Source of the DNA: Oerskovia turbata
GTDB taxonomy: Bacteria > Actinomycetota > Actinomycetes > Actinomycetales > Cellulomonadaceae
DNA: 64,000 bases
Direction: 5' to 3'
Assembly (NCBI RefSeq): GCF_000718325.1
Contig: NZ_JOFV01000002.1
Coordinates: 186,001-250,000, forward strand
Shown piece after piece: positions 41,949-50,222 of this stretch (the stretch's first letter is position 1; each line of letters opens with the position of its first letter). Made by a program: the position numbers and the translations under genes. Below the pieces are notes generated by a model. The model did not search any database, was not told where the DNA came from, and worked only from the letters and a program-made list of their open reading frames with translations.

Positions 41949-44054
41949 TCAGATGCAGACGGCGTTCTGGTCTTCGAGCGGGGCAGGATCGGACGACTGC
42001 CAGATGCCGGGAACGCCGGGGTGGCTGTCGTGGGACGCCGCCGCCTCGGCGAACATGGCTTCACCGCCCGGAATCCGGTCCCAGCGGACCTCGTAGGTCC
42101 GTGCGATCTCGTTCTCGGCGACCATCTCGAGGGCCTCGACCTGGTCGAGGCCCTCGAGCCCTGCCGGACGCGGGAGATAGCCCCTGACCCGCCCATCGCT
42201 CACGTAGACGTGGGTGATGCCGAGCTCTGCTGCGGCCTGCTGCACCTGCGTGTCGGTGTCGAGCTGGTTGAAGTCGTTGAGCAGCAGGAGCTGCCGGTCC
42301 GTGGGAACGATCTCGAAGTGGCGGATCATGGGCATCCGGTCGGCCAGGGCGAACATCCAGACCGATCCGTCGCACGCGTCGTTCAGCACCTGCCCCTCGG
42401 GCGGCACGATCGCCGTCAGCGACTCCATCATCTGCCGCTCCGCAGCCGTCACGGTGCTTCCTTCCCGGTAGCCGCGCTGCAGCGTCCAGACGTCTCGCGC
42501 GACGTCGGCGCGCACGACCGCGCCCAGGACGAGCGCTGCCAGGACGGCTGACGTGACGATGCCCACCTGCCGGAACCTGGTTCCACGCCACAGCTGCACC
42601 ACCGCGTCCGCGACTCTCTGACCGCCCATCCCGATCACGGGCACGGCGAGCAGGGTGGCGAACCCGACGAGCCTCCACGAGTCGTTGTAGACGAAGGCGG
42701 TCAACGAGGTGATGAGCTCCCCGTCCGACCCGGCCGTCATGGCTGCCGCTGCCACTGCCACGAGATAGGCCACCAGGTACCAGCGCACACGGGCGCACCT
42801 GAGCATCGCGAAGCAGCCCACGACGAGCAGGACCGCCCAGCTCCACTGCGCCATGCCGTTGCCGTGCGAGAGGAAGAGAACCTCCCCGAAAGCCTGCGGC
42901 ACCGTCTCGTAGGCCGGCCAGGTGATCTCCGACACCCGGCCGGACTCCCTCATCATCTCCAGGACGAGAGGACCCGCGAGCACCGCGGCGATCAGCCCGG
43001 TCGTCACGAGCCCCAGACCACGTCGGGCGAAGGCTCGGGAGGTGGCGGGCACGGCCAGGGCGAACCACACGAGGAGCACGACGACCGCGACGACCGCGAT
43101 GCTGGCGTGGGCTCCGAACAGCCCGACGGCACCGATCCCCGCCACGAGACGCCAGCGCCACGCGAAGTGATGGCCGGACCGTGCTGCCGCCACGAGGAAC
43201 GGTCCGAGCAGCGCCAGGCCCACGACGAGCGGGATCAGGGGCCCTCGAAAGAGCAGGTCGTACGGAAAGGAGCTGAGCATGGTGGCCGCGAGCGCCGCGA
43301 GCGCCGTCGCGCCGCTGCGGCGCGTCAGGTGCCAGGTCAGGGCGGCGGCGGACACAGGGAGCTGGACCGCGACGATCATCATCTGGAACAGGCTCAGGAA
43401 CTCTGTGACCGCAAGCCCCGACCCTGGCCACGCGAGCGCTGCCACGGCGTGGAAGGCGATCGGGTAGTTCCGGATCGGCGCGTCCTCGATGACCGTGTCG
43501 TAGTAGGCGAAGTTGCCGGCGACAGACGTGGTCCACTCCTGCGTCTCCGCCAGCAGACGGATCATGTTGGCGTGCCACGGGATGTCCCAGTCCTGGTTCA
43601 GCAGCATCAAGCCGTCGGTCGCCCGCCACCAGATCACCGCCCCGACCGCGGCCCCCAGCAGGATGCCGGTCGCGACGATCGCGAGTCGGCGCCCCACGAG
43701 GGTCGGCGCCCCTGCCGCCTCGTCGAGCCCCTGGGTCGTGGTCTCACCAGCGGCCCCTCCGCCGCCCGATCTCGCGCGCAGTCGCCGCGCGACGAGCAGC
43801 CGGGCACCCAGCACGAGGGCAGCGAGGACGACGACCGCCACGGCGACGGTCGTGAGGCTCCATGGCAGCCCGGCGATCCCTGACCAGACACCGAAGGTCG
43901 TCAGCACCCCGAGGCTGATCAGCGGGGCGACGGCGACGAGCTGGCGCCAACCGAAGCCGAACGCGGCCCCCACCAGGATCCCTGGTCCCCACCACAACCC
44001 CAGGATCAGCGCAAGACCAGGAATCAGCTCCACCACGTTCACCAGTACTCCCAC
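41949..44054 (-). CDS. DUF6541 family multi-pass membrane protein (2)
   Basis: A 701-residue protein with about 12-14 hydrophobic helices in the first 500 residues and a C-terminal extracytoplasmic part (ESLTAIVPPEGQVLNDACDG and the end NAVCI). Conserved features with the copy at 23550 include the initial PGLAL-type helix, a periplasmic loop DWDIPWHANMIRLLAETQEW, and the C-terminal PEGQVLNDACDGSVWMFAL, which aligns with EGVAIAGNPWDGSALTWAL. Probably a GT-C type transferase using a lipid-sugar donor; unproven. Start GTG 44054 is uncertain; further GTGs follow. Confidence 0.78.
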   Translation of the reverse strand: MGVLVNVVELIPGLALILGLWWGPGILVGAAFGFGWRQLVAVAPLISLGVLTTFGVWSGIAGLPWSLTTVAVAVVVLAALVLGARLLVARRLRARSGGGGAAGETTTQGLDEAAGAPTLVGRRLAIVATGILLGAAVGAVIWWRATDGLMLLNQDWDIPWHANMIRLLAETQEWTTSVAGNFAYYDTVIEDAPIRNYPIAFHAVAALAWPGSGLAVTEFLSLFQMMIVAVQLPVSAAALTWHLTRRSGATALAALAATMLSSFPYDLLFRGPLIPLVVGLALLGPFLVAAARSGHHFAWRWRLVAGIGAVGLFGAHASIAVVAVVVLLVWFALAVPATSRAFARRGLGLVTTGLIAAVLAGPLVLEMMRESGRVSEITWPAYETVPQAFGEVLFLSHGNGMAQWSWAVLLVVGCFAMLRCARVRWYLVAYLVAVAAAAMTAGSDGELITSLTAFVYNDSWRLVGFATLLAVPVIGMGGQRVADAVVQLWRGTRFRQVGIVTSAVLAALVLGAVVRADVARDVWTLQRGYREGSTVTAAERQMMESLTAIVPPEGQVLNDACDGSVWMFALADRMPMIRHFEIVPTDRQLLLLNDFNQLDTDTQVQQAAAELGITHVYVSDGRVRGYLPRPAGLEGLDQVEALEMVAENEIARTYEVRWDRIPGGEAMFAEAAASHDSHPGVPGIWQSSDPAPLEDQNAVCI

Positions 44055-44130
44055 CAGCCTTCGGACGCACGAGCCCGACGTGACTTCGTGCAGGGCACGA
44101 CCCTACGCGGTCCGGAGACCCGTCCCGGAA

Positions 44131-44182
44131 CGGCCGGACGGCCTGGTCGATCGTCGTCACGATCGACCAGGCCGTCCGGCCG
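44131..44182. terminator. Long perfect hairpin behind the amidase gene
   Basis: A perfect 24-bp stem (44131-44154 with 44159-44182) and a CGTC loop, 19 bp beyond the amidase stop and 77 bp before DUF6541 gene 2 on the same strand. It is the longest hairpin in the window and should end the amidase transcript. Confidence 0.9.
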
Positions 44183-44200
44183 TAGACATGGATCAGGTGG

Positions 44201-47107
44201 TCACGACACCGCTCCGTCCGCGGGGACGTTCCCGATGCTCCGTGCCACCCCGAACCCGGAAGCACCGTCGCCGGGATAGAGGTAGACCTTCCGGTCGGGG
44301 CTCACGGCGAGGATGTCGGGCAAGCCGTCTCCGTCGACGTCACCCGCGCCGACGATCGCCGAGAACGAGGCCCACCCCGAGCCGATCAGCGTCGGAGCAC
44401 CGAGGGACGCGCCCCCGTTCCCACGGCGCAGGTGCAACCGTCCCGTCCCGCGTTCGCGCGTGACGAGGTCCGGAGCCATCCCCCCTGCCCACTGTCCGAC
44501 GCTGACGATCATGTCGACCGAGGAGGCGCCCGACCCGATCTGGAACGGCACGCCGAACCCTCCCCTGCCGTCTCCCGGGTACAGCCAGACGAGGCCGGTC
44601 GACCGGTTGAGCGCGATGAGGCCGGGCACGCCGGTACCGAGCCAGTCACCGGCCGCGACGACCTGGCTCATGACGCTCCAGCCGGTGCCGACCTGCCGAC
44701 CTGCCTTGTCGAACCCGCCCCCCGGGAGTCCCGCGTGGAGGTGGAGGGCTCCGTTGGTCCGTCTCGTCAGCAGGTCGGGGCGCCCGTCGCCGTTCCAGTC
44801 CCCCGGCGCGATCACCTCGGCGACCCCTGTCGAGGAGATCCCCGTCGAGACCGTCCGATCGATCTTCCCGGTCCCCTGGTAGACGTAGCGGTAGAGGGCT
44901 CCGCCCGATGTGATCGCGTAGAAGTCCTGTCCGGGTCCGGCGCGCCCTGCAGGCAGGACGGCGGTGAACCCCTGCCACCCGGAGCCGATGCGAGACCGGC
45001 CGAGGTAGCTCCCCGCACCGTCCCCCACGTACACCCACAGGTCTCCGGCCGTGTCCCGTGCCACGAGGTCGACGTTGCCGTCCCCGGTCATGTCGCCCGC
45101 TCCGATGATCGCCGTCATGGCGTTCCACCCGGTGCCGAGCGTCAGCACGTCTCCCGAGAACCCGCCCTTGCCGTCTCCGACGTACGTGCGGAGCACGCCG
45201 TCTGCACCTCTGGCCGCCAACGCCGGACGCCCGTCTCGCAGGTTGCCGACCATGCTGATCGACGACATGACGTTCCAACCGTTGCCGATCTGCCGGGCTG
45301 CGCCGAAACCGCCCTTCCCCGCCGAGGGGTAGAGCCAGAGAGTCCCGTCGCTCGCGCGCCGTGCCAGCAGGTCGTCCCTGCCGTCCCCGTTCCAGTCGTG
45401 CCCCCCGATGATCAGGTTCATCGTCTGCCAGCCGGTGCCGATCGCCCGCTGGGTCCCCCAGCCCCCTGCGGCGGTCCCCGGGTACAACCAGAGCCGCCCG
45501 TCCGTGCCGAGCAGCATGAGGTCGGGCACCTTGTCGCCGTCCCAGTCGCCGGGTGCGATGGTCCTGGTACCGGTCCATCCGCTGCCGACGAGCGCAGCAG
45601 GACGCCATCCGGCGGAGCTCGCGGTGCCGAGCGAGACCGCGCTGGACCCGCGGAGCACGAGGTCGGGCAGTGCGTCGCCCGTCAGGTCCCGGGACGGCCC
45701 GCGGTCGAGCGTCGCCCCCTGGAGCGCCGTCGCGGACGCACGGATGCTTCCGAGCAGCGGGTAGAGGTATGCGCCCGGGCAGCTCGTCTGCCCGACGTCG
45801 CGGTGACCCACCACGGTGGGCCGCCGCACACCGTTGACCACCGCGGTCCCCTCAGGGTGGACACCGTGCAAGGCCAGCTTCCAGGCGACGACCCTGCTCA
45901 CGGAGCTGACCGCCGCCTGCGGTACCGCGACCTCCTGATAGTTGCCCATGACCGAGACGCCGAAGAGCTCGGAGTTGAACCCCGACGCGTGCGCGCCGAT
46001 CACTGCACGGTCGATCCCGCCGCTGCGGCCCTCCCAGATGCCTCCGAACTTGTCGACGAGGAAGTTGTACCCGATGTCGCCCCAGCCACGGGACTGGGCG
46101 TGGTACGTGTAGATGCCGCGCAGGATGGAGGGGACGTTGGCGGCTGTGTAGTTGTTGGTCCCTGCCGTGTGGTGGATGACCGCACCCTTGACGACACCGA
46201 TCTGGGGCGTCCACCTCATGATCGACTCGTCGGCGCCCCACTGTGCCCGTGAGCTGATGGTCGGCACGGGAGCGCTCAGCGCCGTCGGAAGGGCTGACGT
46301 CTCCAGCGCGGACGTCGTGGACGACGCCGTCGACCGCAGCACGAGACCGTCCTGCGACGACAGGGCACCCGAGTCGGTCCGTGCTGCAGCGTCGGTCGTC
46401 AGGTGGTTCGCGACGAGCTCGACGTCGCCGGCCCCCAGGTCCCCGACGGTCCGAGCCGACGCCGAGGCGCTCGGTGCGCGGCTGCTGGCGGCAGAGTCCG
46501 CTCCGGGATCGATGACCACCAGCTCCGGGTTCTCCGGCAGCTCCTCCCCCGTGCCACGGACCACCGCCTGGATCTCGTCGACGACTCCGACGAGCAGCGG
46601 CTCGGTCCCGTCACGCAGCACCGGTGCGCCCGTGGGTTCCCCTGTCCCCGGTTCGCTCAACCCTTCGAGCTCGAGCGGCACCCACTCGCTCCAGGTCTCA
46701 CCGTCCCGTGTCCTGACGGCGACGTTCGTCCCCTCAGGGGCGCTCCCTGCGTCCCACGTGACGCCCACGGTCGCGAAACCCGCCCCTGGGCCGGTCGCGG
46801 TGAGCACGGCGTCCGGGGTGGAGAAGATCCGTGTGCCTGGCCCCTGGGGGGCCGCTGGGTCCTGGGCATCTGCGGCGACCAGGGGGTCGACGCCTGCGAC
46901 GGCCTCTGCCTCGATCTCGACAGCGAGCGCGGGGTCTCCCTCCAGCGCATAGGTGGTCTCGTCGGTGGCGACCGCCGTCTCGTCCTGCGCCGCCACCGCG
47001 GCACCCGTGACGCGCCCGGTCGCCTGTCCCGGCACGACCACCGCCACGCTGCTCAGAACGAGCACCGTCCCGAACGCCAGCGCCCTACCGGCGCGTGGAT
47101 TCCTCAT
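44201..47107 (-). CDS. Secreted PGRP-type N-acetylmuramoyl-L-alanine amidase with FG-GAP repeats
   Basis: A 968-residue exported protein. Signal peptide near 1-40 (ALAFGTVLVLSSVAVVV). Residues about 40-275 are beta-rich and Glu/Asp-rich, of unknown role. The amidase_2/PGRP domain follows: VKGAVIHHTAGTNNYTAAN with a zinc His, GWGDIGYNFLVDKFGGIWEG, GAHASGFNSELFGVSVMGNY, and VGHRDVGQTSCPG with the second His and the Cys. It would cut between muramic acid and the stem peptide. About ten FG-GAP-like repeats of about 50 residues fill residues 455-968, the same type as in the SpoIID-domain protein. ATG 47107 has GAGGGG 8 nt upstream; an operator-like dyad lies at 47151-47176. Confidence 0.9.
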   Translation of the reverse strand: MRNPRAGRALAFGTVLVLSSVAVVVPGQATGRVTGAAVAAQDETAVATDETTYALEGDPALAVEIEAEAVAGVDPLVAADAQDPAAPQGPGTRIFSTPDAVLTATGPGAGFATVGVTWDAGSAPEGTNVAVRTRDGETWSEWVPLELEGLSEPGTGEPTGAPVLRDGTEPLLVGVVDEIQAVVRGTGEELPENPELVVIDPGADSAASSRAPSASASARTVGDLGAGDVELVANHLTTDAAARTDSGALSSQDGLVLRSTASSTTSALETSALPTALSAPVPTISSRAQWGADESIMRWTPQIGVVKGAVIHHTAGTNNYTAANVPSILRGIYTYHAQSRGWGDIGYNFLVDKFGGIWEGRSGGIDRAVIGAHASGFNSELFGVSVMGNYQEVAVPQAAVSSVSRVVAWKLALHGVHPEGTAVVNGVRRPTVVGHRDVGQTSCPGAYLYPLLGSIRASATALQGATLDRGPSRDLTGDALPDLVLRGSSAVSLGTASSAGWRPAALVGSGWTGTRTIAPGDWDGDKVPDLMLLGTDGRLWLYPGTAAGGWGTQRAIGTGWQTMNLIIGGHDWNGDGRDDLLARRASDGTLWLYPSAGKGGFGAARQIGNGWNVMSSISMVGNLRDGRPALAARGADGVLRTYVGDGKGGFSGDVLTLGTGWNAMTAIIGAGDMTGDGNVDLVARDTAGDLWVYVGDGAGSYLGRSRIGSGWQGFTAVLPAGRAGPGQDFYAITSGGALYRYVYQGTGKIDRTVSTGISSTGVAEVIAPGDWNGDGRPDLLTRRTNGALHLHAGLPGGGFDKAGRQVGTGWSVMSQVVAAGDWLGTGVPGLIALNRSTGLVWLYPGDGRGGFGVPFQIGSGASSVDMIVSVGQWAGGMAPDLVTRERGTGRLHLRRGNGGASLGAPTLIGSGWASFSAIVGAGDVDGDGLPDILAVSPDRKVYLYPGDGASGFGVARSIGNVPADGAVS

Positions 47108-47150
47108 GCTTGCCGCCCCTCGTCTCACGTCACGACGTGCGTCCCGCTCG

Positions 47151-47176
47151 TCGACCATACGTGAACCTATGGTCGA
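47151..47176. promoter_or_regulatory. Operator-like inverted repeat in the amidase promoter
   Basis: TCGACCATA and its exact complement TATGGTCGA (47168-47176) are separated by 8 bp, with half-site centres 17 bp apart, about 45-70 bp before the amidase ATG. On the minus strand the arms themselves contain -10-like TATGGT (47159-47154), and TAGGTT lies at 47169-47164, so a bound protein would cover the promoter. The rest of 47108-47243 shows nothing else. Confidence 0.55.
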
Positions 47177-47243
47177 TCGAGCGGTCACAGCCCGCACGTG
47201 CGCAGCAGGACGGCGTGTCGACGTGGACGAACAGGCCGCCTGC

Positions 47244-48146
47244 TCAGACGAGACCGGCGACGATCCCGGTGATGAGTCCCGTGTCGGCAAGGACGACGGC
47301 GGCCGCCAGGGCAGCGACGCACAGGAGTGCCGTCGGCCACCGCCCGAGACCGCTCGCACGAGTCAGGGTCAGCAGCGAGGCTGCCCCCGCACCGGCGAGC
47401 AGGGAGCCGGTCACCCCCAGGCCTGCGACGAAGACGGCCGCCGGCGGCAGTGCCGTCCACGAGGCGTACCCGAGATAGGGGATCCACGGGGCGGACGCGA
47501 AGACGTAGAGCACACCGAGGAGCACGTGGACGGCCGGAAGGGACCTCCACCGTCTCGTGACGACCAGCCCGATCATCCCGCACAGGACCAGAGCAGCACC
47601 GACCCACGCGGGCGGCAACCGCAGGGCCGTACCCAGGAGCACCTCACCTGCGGCCTGGGCAGAGGACTCGATCGCCGCCGGCTCCGGCGAGCGGGACGAC
47701 ACCCCGCGCAGGGCGAGCGCGACGAGGACGAGGACGACCAGTCCCCCCGCGACCTGGAGCACACGTCGGGGTCCGCCGCGCAGGCGGCCGTCGAGCACGA
47801 GCCCGATGGCCACCGGGATGAAGGACAACGCCACGACGTCGCGCGGCGCGAGCGTCGTCAGCGTCAGCCACGGGTACCACCCGATCGTGACGACCGCGAG
47901 CGTCGCCCAGGCCTGGGCCCAGAGGTCCTCTCCCACCAGCCGCCGGAGGACGTACCACTGACCGACCGGCCAGACGACACAGATCGACACCGCGACGAGC
48001 ACGAACGATCCCGTCGAGAGGTCGACCGCCCCAGCCCGCTGGGCGAGGAGAAGGCGGGCGAGCAGCATCCCCGCCGAGAGCAGGACGGCGAGGGGCACCA
48101 GCGCACGACGCAGCGGGTGCCCCTCGCTCAGGACCTCAGAGCTCAA
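47244..48146 (-). CDS. Unrecognised integral membrane protein
   Basis: A 300-residue protein with about eight hydrophobic helices and no motif I can name. A middle stretch (WATLAVVTIGWYPWLTLTTL, then VVALSFIPVAIGLVLDGRLR) is only loosely similar in pattern to the core of the DUF6541 proteins, so it might be a reduced relative. The start is a TTG that overlaps the end of the oxidoreductase gene by 11 bp; no good ribosome site, so translation is probably coupled. Last gene of the amino-uronic acid operon, which suggests transport or transfer of that sugar. Confidence 0.65.
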   Translation of the reverse strand: MSSEVLSEGHPLRRALVPLAVLLSAGMLLARLLLAQRAGAVDLSTGSFVLVAVSICVVWPVGQWYVLRRLVGEDLWAQAWATLAVVTIGWYPWLTLTTLAPRDVVALSFIPVAIGLVLDGRLRGGPRRVLQVAGGLVVLVLVALALRGVSSRSPEPAAIESSAQAAGEVLLGTALRLPPAWVGAALVLCGMIGLVVTRRWRSLPAVHVLLGVLYVFASAPWIPYLGYASWTALPPAAVFVAGLGVTGSLLAGAGAASLLTLTRASGLGRWPTALLCVAALAAAVVLADTGLITGIVAGLV

Positions 48147-49122
48147 CCGTCACGCCGCGCGCAGCCGAGTCGAGGACTGCTTCGGCAACCTTCAGCGTCC
48201 GCAGGCCCTCCTCCATGGTGACCACGTCGTTGCTCACGCCGAGGACCGCGTCGCGGAACGCCTCGTGCTCGACGCGCAACGGCTCGCGCTTGGCGATCGC
48301 GTAGCGGATGATGTCGCCCTCGGAGACCCCTCGGAACGCCGTGATGGACTCCCACTCGGTCGGGATGACGCCGTTGGCGTAGAACGTCAGGTCGGCGCTC
48401 GCGGTGTCGGCGACGTACGCCCCCCGCTCGCCCGTGACCATCGTGAGCCGCTCCTTCATGGGCGAGAGCCAGTTCACGATGTGGTTGACGATCACGCCGT
48501 TCTGCAGCTGTCCCGTGGCGAGGACCATGTCCTCGTGCGGACGTCCGCTCCTGTGCGCCGTCTTCGCCGTGATCGACGCGTAGGGGCTCTGCGCGACCCA
48601 GGCGGTCAGGTCGATGTCGTGGGTCCCGAGATCCTTGACGACCCCGACGTCGGCGATCCGCGCCGGGAACGGCCCTTGGCGACGCGTCGCGATCTGGTAG
48701 ACCTCGCCGAGCTCGCCGGCCTCCATCCGTCGACGCATCTCCTGCAGAGCAGGGTTGAAGCGCTCGATGTGGCCCACGCACCCGACGAGCCCGGCGTCCT
48801 TGAACGCCTGGGCCACACGTGCACCGGCCTCGCCGTTCTCGGCGATGGGCTTCTCGACCATCGCGTGGACGCCGGCCGCTGCGAGCGCGAGCCCGACCTC
48901 CTCGTGGAAGCGTGTCGGTACCGCGACGACCGCCATGTCGATCCCTGCCGCGATCAGCTCGTCGACGTCGCGCAGGACCTCGAGCTCGCCTGCGACGCCG
49001 TACGGGTCTCCGCCCGGGTCGGCGATCGCGACGAGGTCCACGCCGGGCAGCTCGCGCAGCACGCGGGCATGGTGCCGACCCATCGCGCCGACGCCGATGA
49101 GACCTGCCTTGAGGTCAGCCAT
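48136..49122 (-). CDS. wbpB: Gfo/Idh/MocA oxidoreductase, WbpB-like
   Basis: A 328-residue NAD-dependent sugar dehydrogenase. N-terminal GLIGVGAMGRHHARVLREL is the cofactor loop; VPTRFHEEVGLALAAAGVHA and the catalytic-region VEKPIAENGEAG follow, then GHIERFNPALQEM and DLGTHDIDLTAW. Together with the aminotransferase and acetyltransferase upstream it matches the WbpB-WbpE-WbpD set that turns UDP-GlcNAcA into UDP-2,3-diacetamido-glucuronic acid; WbpB oxidises C3. ATG 49122 overlaps the aminotransferase stop by one base. Confidence 0.85.
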   Translation of the reverse strand: MADLKAGLIGVGAMGRHHARVLRELPGVDLVAIADPGGDPYGVAGELEVLRDVDELIAAGIDMAVVAVPTRFHEEVGLALAAAGVHAMVEKPIAENGEAGARVAQAFKDAGLVGCVGHIERFNPALQEMRRRMEAGELGEVYQIATRRQGPFPARIADVGVVKDLGTHDIDLTAWVAQSPYASITAKTAHRSGRPHEDMVLATGQLQNGVIVNHIVNWLSPMKERLTMVTGERGAYVADTASADLTFYANGVIPTEWESITAFRGVSEGDIIRYAIAKREPLRVEHEAFRDAVLGVSNDVVTMEEGLRTLKVAEAVLDSAARGVTVEL

Positions 49123-50222
49123 CACGCACCTGCCTTGACCACGGCGTTGACCCCGTTCACGATGCGGTCGAGGTCCTCTGCCGACAGCGACGGGTGCACG
49201 GGCAGGGAGATCACCTCGGCGGCGGCCTTCTCGGTCTCCGCCAGCTCGAGGCCGGGCGCGAAGTGCTTGAGGCTCTCGAGGCGGTGGTTGGGGATCGGGT
49301 AGTAGACCCCCGACCCGACGCCGTGCTCCTCGCGCAGGGCGGTCACGACACGGTCGCGGTCCTCGGCGACGCGGATCGTGTACTGGTGGTAGACGTGGAC
49401 GGCGCCGTCGGCGACCGCGGGGGTCCGGACTCCTTCGAGGTGCGCGTCGAGGAAGGCCGCGTTCCGCTGGCGGTCGGCGGTCCAGCCGCCGACCTTCGTG
49501 AGCTGGACGCGACCGATGGCGGCGTGGACGTCCGTCATCCGCGCGTTGAAGCCCACGACCTCGTTGGCGTACTGCTTCTCCATGCCCTGGTTGCGCAGCA
49601 GGCGCACGTTCCGCGCGATCTCGTCGGTCGCGCACGAGACCATGCCGCCCTCGCCCGAGGTCATGTTCTTGGTCGGGTACAGGCTGAACATCGCGAACGC
49701 GCCGAAGCTGCCCACGGGGCGCCCACCGAGCGAAGCACCGTGCGCCTGGGCGGCGTCCTCGAAGAGGAGCAGGTCGTGCTCGTCCGCGATCGCCTGAAGC
49801 CCGGACATGTCGGCCGGGTGCCCGTAGAGGTGCACCGGCATGATCGCCTTCGTCCGGTCCGTCACAGCGGACCTGACCGACTCGGGAGCGAGGCAGAAGT
49901 ACTCGGGCTCGATGTCCGCGAAGACCGGGGTGGCTCCCGTGAGCGCGACCGAGTTCGCGGTGGCCGCGAACGTGAAGGACGGGACGATGACCTCGTCACC
50001 AGGCCCGATTCCTGCCGCCAGGAGCCCGAGGTGCAGCCCGGAGGTCCCGGAGTTCACGGCCACGGAGGTGCGCCCACCCACCAGGACGTCGCCGAACTCC
50101 TTCTCGAAGGCCGCCACCTCGGGACCCTGCGCAATCATCCCGCTGCGTAGGACACGGTCGACCGCCTCTCGCTCCTCGTCGCCGACGATCGGCTTGGCTG
50201 CTGGGATTAGCGCCTGGCTCAT
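49122..50222 (-). CDS. wbpE: DegT/DnrJ/EryC1 aminotransferase, WbpE-like
   Basis: A 366-residue PLP enzyme. VNSGTSGLHLGLLAAGIG near 57-74 binds phosphate, DEVIVPSFTFAATANSV follows, FEDAAQAHGASLGG holds the Asp that contacts PLP, and the Schiff-base Lys is in SLYPTKNMTSGEGGM. C-terminal VYHQYTIRV and GVYYPIPNHRLESL complete the sugar aminotransferase family. It would aminate the 3-keto sugar made by the downstream oxidoreductase. ATG 50222 overlaps the acetyltransferase stop by 4 bp. Confidence 0.88.
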   Translation of the reverse strand: MSQALIPAAKPIVGDEEREAVDRVLRSGMIAQGPEVAAFEKEFGDVLVGGRTSVAVNSGTSGLHLGLLAAGIGPGDEVIVPSFTFAATANSVALTGATPVFADIEPEYFCLAPESVRSAVTDRTKAIMPVHLYGHPADMSGLQAIADEHDLLLFEDAAQAHGASLGGRPVGSFGAFAMFSLYPTKNMTSGEGGMVSCATDEIARNVRLLRNQGMEKQYANEVVGFNARMTDVHAAIGRVQLTKVGGWTADRQRNAAFLDAHLEGVRTPAVADGAVHVYHQYTIRVAEDRDRVVTALREEHGVGSGVYYPIPNHRLESLKHFAPGLELAETEKAAAEVISLPVHPSLSAEDLDRIVNGVNAVVKAGA

